NCBI GenBank assembly: GCA_002435325.1
Contig: DJMJ01000028.1
Span: forward strand, 80,951 to 93,942
DNA length: 12,992 nucleotides
From: Nitrospira sp. UBA6493
GTDB lineage: Bacteria > Nitrospirota > Nitrospiria > Nitrospirales > Nitrospiraceae
Reading direction: 5' to 3'
Shown: in pieces, positions 7,846 through 12,992 of the stretch
Position numbering within the stretch: position 1 is the stretch's first letter
Layout: each line of letters begins with the position of its first letter
Notes under the pieces: generated by a model
What the model saw: only the letters and a program-made list of their open reading frames with translations
What the model was told of the DNA's origin: nothing
The model's database searches: none
Position numbers and translations under genes: made by a program

Positions 7846-9600
7846 CTATCGGTCGCACTCGCCCATCACGATGTCATAGGTTCCAAAGATCGTGATGATG
7901 TCGGAAATCAAATACCCGCGCGCCATGTGATCGAAGGCGCCCATATGAATGAAGGAGGGCGAGCGGATCTTCAATCGATAGGGACGCGGGCTCCCGTCGC
8001 TGATGAGGAAGAAGCCTAATTCGCCCTTCGGGGCTTCGGTGCCGCAATAGGTTTCGGCCTTTGGTGGCTTGAAGCCCTGCGTAAAGATAATGAAATGATG
8101 GATCAAGCTTTCCATATCCCGCATGACCAGTTGTTTCGGCGGTGGGATATATTGCGGCTCGTCGGCAATGATCGGGCCGGATGGCAGCAAGTCCAGGCAT
8201 TGCGAGATGATGCGCGCGCTCTGGCGCATTTCTTCCATCCGCACCCAATACCGGTCGTAGGTGTCGCCGTTCTTGCCGATCGGCACTTCCCATTCGACCT
8301 TGTCGTAGACCCCGTAGGGCTCCATCTTTCGAATGTCGTAGGCCACGCCCGATCCGCGCAGGGTGGGGCCGGTCAGTCCGAAATTGATCGCGTCCTCGCC
8401 GGAAATGACGGCCACGTTTTTAGTCCGGCCCAGCCAAATGCGATTGGAGGCGATGAGCGAATCGTATTCGCTCACCTTTTGGGGGAACGTCTCAAGGAAG
8501 GTCTTGAGGCGCAGCACGAGATCGGGCGTGAAGTCGCTATCGACGCCGCCGATCCGGTAATAGTTCAGCGTGAGGCGCGCGCCGCAGAGCTTCTCGAACA
8601 TGTCGAGCAGAATTTCGCGTTCGCGGAAGGTCCAGAAAAACACGGTCATGGCGCCGATATCGAGGGCCTGCGTGCCCAGCCAGAACAGATGCCCGATGAT
8701 GCGCTGCATCTCGGCGACGATGGTGCGGATATATTCCGCCCGTTCCGGCACCGTGATGCCGAGCAGTTTCTCGACCGCCCGGACGTAGGCATAATTGTTG
8801 GCCATCGCGCAGACATAGTCGAGCCGGTCGGTGTGCGGGATGACCTGCATGTAGGCCAGGCCCTCGGCCAGTTTTTCCACGCCCCGGTGGAGATAGCCGA
8901 GGTCGGGTGTCGCTTTCACGATCCGCTCGCCGTCGAGCTCCAGCACGACGCGCAAAACGCCGTGGGTGCTGGGATGTTGTGGCCCCATGTTCAACAGCAA
9001 CTCTTCCCGCCGGCGCGACCCGGTGGCAGCGGTGGTCGAGCGAAAGGGTTTCTTCTCGGCCTCGGTAAACTCGCTGCCGGTCATCTCTTCGGGCGCTTCG
9101 TCCAGGCGCGGAATGAAATCGAACTGACTGCGCCAGCCCCGGCCCTCCGCCGGGAAATCTTTCCGGAGCGGGTAGCCTTCGGCAAAGTCTTCCGGCATGA
9201 GAATCCGGCGCAGATCGGGGTGCCCGGTAAAGGTAATCCCCATCATGTCGTAGACTTCCCGTTCAAGAAACTCCGCGCCCTTCCATATGCCGGTGACGGA
9301 GGCGATCGATGGATTGTCCTCCGGCAGGCGGGCCTTCAACCGGATTCGCAGGCCGTGCGGCAGCGAGAGCAGCTGATAGATCACCTCGAAACGATCCTGA
9401 TCTGACGGGTAGTCCGCTGAACAGATGTCGGTAATATGGTCGAACGCCATCTCGGGGGCGTCGTGCAGATAGCGGGCGACATCCACGATGCGGGCCGCTT
9501 GGACACGGGCCGACAGCTCCGCCCGGCCCTCGTCCAGATGGACGGACAGGATGGCGTCCGGAAACTGTTTCTGTAAGCATTCCGCCAGGTTTTGCAGCAT
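7846..9600 (-). CDS. nuoCD: NADH-quinone oxidoreductase fused subunits C and D
   Basis: NuoC and NuoD, separate in many bacteria, are one 584-residue protein here. The NuoC (30-kDa) domain spans about 1-150 and ends with its signature (EREVYDMMGI at 113-122, then HPDLRRILMPEDF and GYPLRKDFP). A charged, probably flexible linker runs from about 151 to 200. The NuoD (49-kDa) domain, from about 200, starts with GPQHPSTHGVLR and ends with the canonical YDIVMGECDR. His213 and Tyr262 match the residues (bovine His59 and Tyr108) that hold the quinone head group. Arg239 in YLHRG matches bovine Arg85 near cluster N2. The ATG at 9600 overlaps the nuoB stop by one base (TAATG), showing translational coupling. 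Read-through across the linker shows no frameshift or internal stop. Confidence 0.98.
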   Translation of the reverse strand: MLQNLAECLQKQFPDAILSVHLDEGRAELSARVQAARIVDVARYLHDAPEMAFDHITDICSADYPSDQDRFEVIYQLLSLPHGLRIRLKARLPEDNPSIASVTGIWKGAEFLEREVYDMMGITFTGHPDLRRILMPEDFAEGYPLRKDFPAEGRGWRSQFDFIPRLDEAPEEMTGSEFTEAEKKPFRSTTAATGSRRREELLLNMGPQHPSTHGVLRVVLELDGERIVKATPDLGYLHRGVEKLAEGLAYMQVIPHTDRLDYVCAMANNYAYVRAVEKLLGITVPERAEYIRTIVAEMQRIIGHLFWLGTQALDIGAMTVFFWTFREREILLDMFEKLCGARLTLNYYRIGGVDSDFTPDLVLRLKTFLETFPQKVSEYDSLIASNRIWLGRTKNVAVISGEDAINFGLTGPTLRGSGVAYDIRKMEPYGVYDKVEWEVPIGKNGDTYDRYWVRMEEMRQSARIISQCLDLLPSGPIIADEPQYIPPPKQLVMRDMESLIHHFIIFTQGFKPPKAETYCGTEAPKGELGFFLISDGSPRPYRLKIRSPSFIHMGAFDHMARGYLISDIITIFGTYDIVMGECDR

Positions 9601-10079
9601 TACTTCACAAAGACTTTTTCGCGTTGAATTTTTTCTTGGAGTTTCAAGAGCCCGTCGAGGAGTGCTTCCGGTCTCGGCGGACAGCCCGGCACATAGACAT
9701 CCACCGGCACAATTTGATCGACGCCCTGCACGACGGCGTAGCTATTGTAATGGTTGCCGGAGGTCGCGCAGGAACCCATGGAAATGACGTACCGGGGTTC
9801 GGGCATCTGATCGTAGATGCGGCGAATGACCGGGGCCATCTTGCGAGAAACCGTGCCGGCCACGATCATCAAATCCGATTGACGCGGAGAGGCGCGAAAC
9901 ACGCCGGCCCCGAACCGGTCCAGATCGTAACGGGACGATACGCTCGCAATCATTTCAATCGCGCAACAGGCCAGTCCGAAAGTCATCGGCCAGAGCGCCG
10001 ACTTCCGGGACCAGTTCACGACCGCGTCAAGATTCGTCGTGATGATATTGGCTTCGAATTGTCGTTCTAAAAAGCTCAC
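9600..10079 (-). CDS. nuoB: NADH-quinone oxidoreductase subunit B, cluster N2
   Basis: NuoB holds the terminal cluster N2, which reduces quinone. From the GTG at 10079 the protein has 159 residues. It shows the adjacent cysteines Cys38-Cys39 in GLACCAIEM, then Cys104 (MGSCATSGN) and Cys133 (VPGCPPRPEA). The conserved RYDLDRFGAGVFRASPRQSD region lies at 50-69. I chose GTG because family similarity begins at SFLERQFEANIITTNLD. An in-frame ATG at 10175 would add 32 unfamiliar residues and overlap nuoA by about 50 nt. The ribosome site for the GTG is weak: GGGAG lies 14 nt upstream, with a closer GGA. The gene follows nuoA after 46 nt and overlaps nuoCD by one base. Confidence 0.96.
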   Translation of the reverse strand: MSFLERQFEANIITTNLDAVVNWSRKSALWPMTFGLACCAIEMIASVSSRYDLDRFGAGVFRASPRQSDLMIVAGTVSRKMAPVIRRIYDQMPEPRYVISMGSCATSGNHYNSYAVVQGVDQIVPVDVYVPGCPPRPEALLDGLLKLQEKIQREKVFVK

Positions 10080-10125
10080 TGTTCTTGTCCGTTCTCCCTT
10101 ACTTGGAGGATCTCCCCACTGGCCT

Positions 10126-10497
10126 TCAATCCCATTCCAGCGCGCCCTTTTTCCAGGCGTACCAAAATCCCACAACCAGGATACCGATAAACATGACCAT
10201 TTCGGCCAGCCCGACGAGGCCCAATTTATTGAACGCGACGGCCCAGGGAAACATGAACACGATCTCGATATCGAAAATCACGAATAGCATCGCGATGATG
10301 TAGTAGCGCATCGGGAACTGCACGCGCGCATCCTGGAAGAGCGGGCTCCCGCTCTCATAGGGGGCCAGCTTCGCGCGGTAGGGGCGGCTGGGTCTGACGA
10401 ACCACCCGGCCAGCAGTGACACCGCGCCAAAGGCAATGGCGATTCCGATAAACATCAGAATCGGAACATAATTCGTTGGAATGGCGGCGTTACCCAT
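10126..10497 (-). CDS. nuoA: NADH-quinone oxidoreductase subunit A
   Basis: NuoA (ND3) is a three-helix membrane subunit whose first loop sits by the quinone entrance. The 123-residue protein has a first helix at about 11-34, the loop motif YESG (47-50), RYYIIAMLFVIFDIEIVFMF at 64-83 with Asp76 and Glu78 as in homologues, and a third helix at about 97-114. The loop has Ser49 where mitochondrial ND3 has its switch cysteine, a common bacterial state. The ATG at 10497 has GAGG five nt upstream, and that GAGG lies inside a period-7 repeat unit. It is the first nuo gene, 75 nt downstream of midA in the same direction. Confidence 0.97.
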   Translation of the reverse strand: MGNAAIPTNYVPILMFIGIAIAFGAVSLLAGWFVRPSRPYRAKLAPYESGSPLFQDARVQFPMRYYIIAMLFVIFDIEIVFMFPWAVAFNKLGLVGLAEMVMFIGILVVGFWYAWKKGALEWD

Positions 10498-10501
10498 TGG
10501 T

Positions 10502-10536
10502 GCCTCGTGACGCGTGCCTTGTGAAACGTGAAACGT
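10502..10536. repeat. period-7 tandem array abutting nuoA and supplying its ribosome site
   Basis: Five 7-bp units, best seen on the coding (minus) strand: ACGTTTC twice, then ACAAGGC, ACGCGTC and ACGAGGC. The array ends 4 nt before the nuoA ATG. The last unit contains the GAGG ribosome site (10503-10506). The two exact ACGTTTC units relate it to the arrays around nuoE/nuoF, and less closely to the one before nuoK. Confidence 0.82.
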
Positions 10537-10572
10537 TGTCGGATACTGAACGCATATTTCGTTTCTGGTTCC

Positions 10573-11751
10573 TCATGCCGCTGATTGCACGGCCAGGGCT
10601 GTTCCGAAGAACGGCTTGAATGTCAGGCCGTCCAGGGTCGGCGCTGCGATGCCCTTATGTTGAATTAAGACTTTGAACGTCCGCCCCATCCCTTCCGGTC
10701 TCAAAAGGTGGATGGCGGCGCGAAACTCAGGCCCTTCCGGGTCCATGTGCGCGATCATCTCTTCCACGCCCAGCCCCATCAGAAAACTCATTTGATTCGT
10801 AAAGCCCGTCACATGCAGTCCGTGATCTTCCCCGACTGTGGCCAGGGTGGAGAAGTCCACATGCGCGGTCATGTCCTGCTGGCCGACCCGGACATAGGGC
10901 TCCTCGTTCGTCATCTGCGAGTAGTAACAGAGTAGTGTGCCCTTCGCCCGATCCGGCCCGTAGAGATCCTGCGCGGTATGGCCATAGTCGATGGTGATGG
11001 CCAGGCCGCGATCGATCGCACGGGCGACCTGTGCCATCCATCGGACAGCATCCAGGTTGATCTCGGTTTGATAGCCGTCTGGGAGCGACAGATTGAGCCG
11101 TGTCAGATAGTCCTGTAGGTCCGGAGAAGACGGTGGCTGAAGGCGTTCGATAAACCGGGTGCCGTCATAGTCCACGTAGAGTTCCCGGATCTGCCCCTGG
11201 TCAACCTGAATTCTGTGAACAGGGAAGGCATCGGGTAATTCGTTGCTGAAGAAGAGTCCCACCACACTGTCGGCACCCAGGCTCTCGAGACTCTCTACCC
11301 AGGTGATGCGGCCTGGTTCGACTAATCCATGGAGCAGGTTTGCCTGTTGCAGTGCCCGCATGGCGGGGCTGCGCTCGATCAGCACGTAGCGCAGGCGCTG
11401 GCTGAATGAATCTTGCTCGCGCGAGCGGCAGGCGGAGAGAAAATGCTTGGCCAGCAAGCCTTTCCCAGGGCCCATCTCGACAACCGTGAAGGGATCGGGA
11501 TGGCCGAGGAGCTGGTCGAGCTGCCGGGCCTGTTTCGCGAGCGCCTGGCCGAGAATTGGATGGACGTCTGAGCTGGTGTAGAAGTCGCCCGACCAGCCGA
11601 TCCGTTCCGTGCCGGATTCAGGCGGACGGGTGTAATAGCCGAATTGCGGGTTATAGAGGGCCAGCTCCATAAATCGCGCAAACGGGATGGGCCCAGAGGC
11701 GGCGATTTCGGAGGCGATGGCCTCAATAAGTTGTGGGTGCCCGATCGACAC
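10573..11751 (-). CDS. midA: MidA/NDUFAF7-family SAM-dependent protein arginine methyltransferase (COG1565/DUF185)
   Basis: The family's characterised mitochondrial member, NDUFAF7/MidA, symmetrically dimethylates an arginine of the complex I 49-kDa subunit during early assembly. From GTG 11751 the protein has 392 residues. It shows the N-terminal family block GPIPFARFMELALYNPQFGY (20-39), GDFYTSSDVHPILG (55-68), the SAM-binding motif VVEMGPGKG (90-98), IERSP (125-129), SNELPDAFPV (169-178), ITIDYGH (252-258) and QDMTAHVDF (292-300). All expected motifs are present. GTG 11751 is preferred to an in-frame TTG at 11757 because AAGGG (11760-11764) is 8 nt from the GTG but only 2 nt from the TTG. 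An in-frame stop lies just upstream. It precedes nuoA by 75 nt on the same strand, which supports a complex I role. Bacterial substrate specificity is inferred. Confidence 0.93.
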   Translation of the reverse strand: MSIGHPQLIEAIASEIAASGPIPFARFMELALYNPQFGYYTRPPESGTERIGWSGDFYTSSDVHPILGQALAKQARQLDQLLGHPDPFTVVEMGPGKGLLAKHFLSACRSREQDSFSQRLRYVLIERSPAMRALQQANLLHGLVEPGRITWVESLESLGADSVVGLFFSNELPDAFPVHRIQVDQGQIRELYVDYDGTRFIERLQPPSSPDLQDYLTRLNLSLPDGYQTEINLDAVRWMAQVARAIDRGLAITIDYGHTAQDLYGPDRAKGTLLCYYSQMTNEEPYVRVGQQDMTAHVDFSTLATVGEDHGLHVTGFTNQMSFLMGLGVEEMIAHMDPEGPEFRAAIHLLRPEGMGRTFKVLIQHKGIAAPTLDGLTFKPFFGTALAVQSAA

Positions 11752-11759
11752 AGACAAAT

Positions 11760-11764
11760 CCCTT
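11760..11764 (-). promoter_or_regulatory. ribosome binding site deciding the midA start
   Basis: AAGGG on the coding strand, 8 nt upstream of GTG 11751. It is too close (2 nt) to the alternative TTG at 11757 to serve it, so the GTG is the likelier start. Confidence 0.55.
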
Positions 11765-11803
11765 CGTCCGCGGGTAAGGCTTCAGCGGGAACACCAATAT
11801 TGA

Positions 11804-11824
11804 GATAGATGCGGGGCATCTATC
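11804..11824. promoter_or_regulatory. perfect 9-bp inverted repeat in the midA-nuo leader
   Basis: GATAGATGC (11804-11812) and GCATCTATC (11816-11824) are perfect inverted repeats around a 3-nt centre. They lie between the proposed promoter and midA, so they could be a tight RNA hairpin in the 5' leader or an operator for a dimeric regulator just downstream of the start of transcription. An 8-bp palindrome CAATATTG lies next to it (11795-11802). No T-run follows on the coding strand, so it is not a plain terminator. The symmetry is seen directly; the role is inferred. Confidence 0.6.
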
Positions 11825-11849
11825 CGAATCGGCGTGCCAAAAGTGGGGT

Positions 11850-11879
11850 AGAGTAGCCTTGCGGCCAGCGCTAAGTCAA
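11850..11879 (-). promoter_or_regulatory. probable sigma-70-type promoter of the midA-nuo operon
   Basis: On the coding strand TTGACT (11879-11874) matches the -35 consensus at five of six positions. After 18 nt TACTCT (11855-11850) matches a -10 at its first, second and last positions. Transcription would start near 11843, giving a leader of about 90 nt that contains the 9-bp inverted repeat. It is the best promoter-like pair in the secA-midA gap, but the -10 is weak and no experiment supports it. Confidence 0.45.
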
Positions 11880-11981
11880 GGCGAAATCAGACGGAATACC
11901 GAGTTGCGGGAGGAGAATTTCAGAGTGGAAAACTTTGAGGAAAAGAGGGCGCGCAGGAGGTAGCCTGGCACCACGGGGTGG

Positions 11982-12992
<1,011 letters not shown>

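Noticed and set aside
8095..9405. Plus-strand open frame of 436 codons
   Set aside because: It is antisense to nuoCD, with no domain signal and shadow-type composition.
10080..10175. Upstream ATG extension of nuoB (32 extra residues)
   Set aside because: It would overlap nuoA by about 50 nt and the residues do not resemble any NuoB N-terminus. Family similarity starts at GTG 10079.
11379..11819. Minus-strand frame of 146 codons starting in the midA leader
   Set aside because: It overlaps midA in another frame. Its ATG sits inside the 9-bp inverted repeat with no good ribosome site, and the residues beyond the leader are a frame shadow of midA.

Overview
The window holds most of a NADH:quinone oxidoreductase (respiratory complex I) operon, all on the minus strand. 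From right to left, which is the direction of transcription, the genes are: the 3' end of secA, a MidA/NDUFAF7-type methyltransferase, then nuoA, nuoB, a fused nuoCD, nuoE, nuoF, nuoG, nuoH, nuoI, nuoJ, nuoK and the first 153 codons of nuoL, which runs off the left edge. No gene is supported on the plus strand. The long plus-strand frames are antisense shadows of high-GC coding sequence.

The DNA is GC-rich and tightly packed, and GTG starts are frequent (nuoB, nuoH, nuoJ, probably midA). Three features suggest a member of the Nitrospirota, perhaps Nitrospira: a NuoG resembling a NAD-dependent formate dehydrogenase, the fused NuoCD, and short period-7 intergenic arrays of the ACGTTTC type. This is a judgement from general resemblance, not from a database search, and I hold it with moderate confidence.

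Layout: 11982-12992 is the secA C-terminus. 11752-11981 is a non-coding leader with a probable sigma-70-type promoter and a perfect 9-bp inverted repeat. 10573-11751 is midA. 1-10497 is the nuo cluster. Most junctions are short (nuoB/nuoCD overlap by 1 nt; nuoF-nuoG 3 nt; nuoK-nuoL 7 nt; nuoCD-nuoE 10 nt; nuoH-nuoI 15 nt). Gaps of 70-118 nt at nuoA/midA, nuoE/nuoF, nuoG/nuoH, nuoI/nuoJ and nuoJ/nuoK hold repeats or stem-loops.

Together the genes give a full peripheral arm (NuoE, F, G for NADH oxidation; NuoB, CD, I for the route to quinone) and the start of the membrane arm (NuoA, H, J, K, L). All the usual Fe-S ligands are visible, and NuoG carries ligands for one cluster more than the canonical set. 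MidA is positioned as the maturation factor: its known mitochondrial counterpart dimethylates an arginine that is conserved here as Arg239 of NuoCD. The observations most worth following are the FDH-like but catalytically degraded NuoG, the midA-nuo linkage with its target arginine present, and period-7 arrays that end 1-9 nt before the start codons of nuoA, nuoF and nuoK. I see no CRISPR array, mobile element, tRNA, rRNA or defence system.
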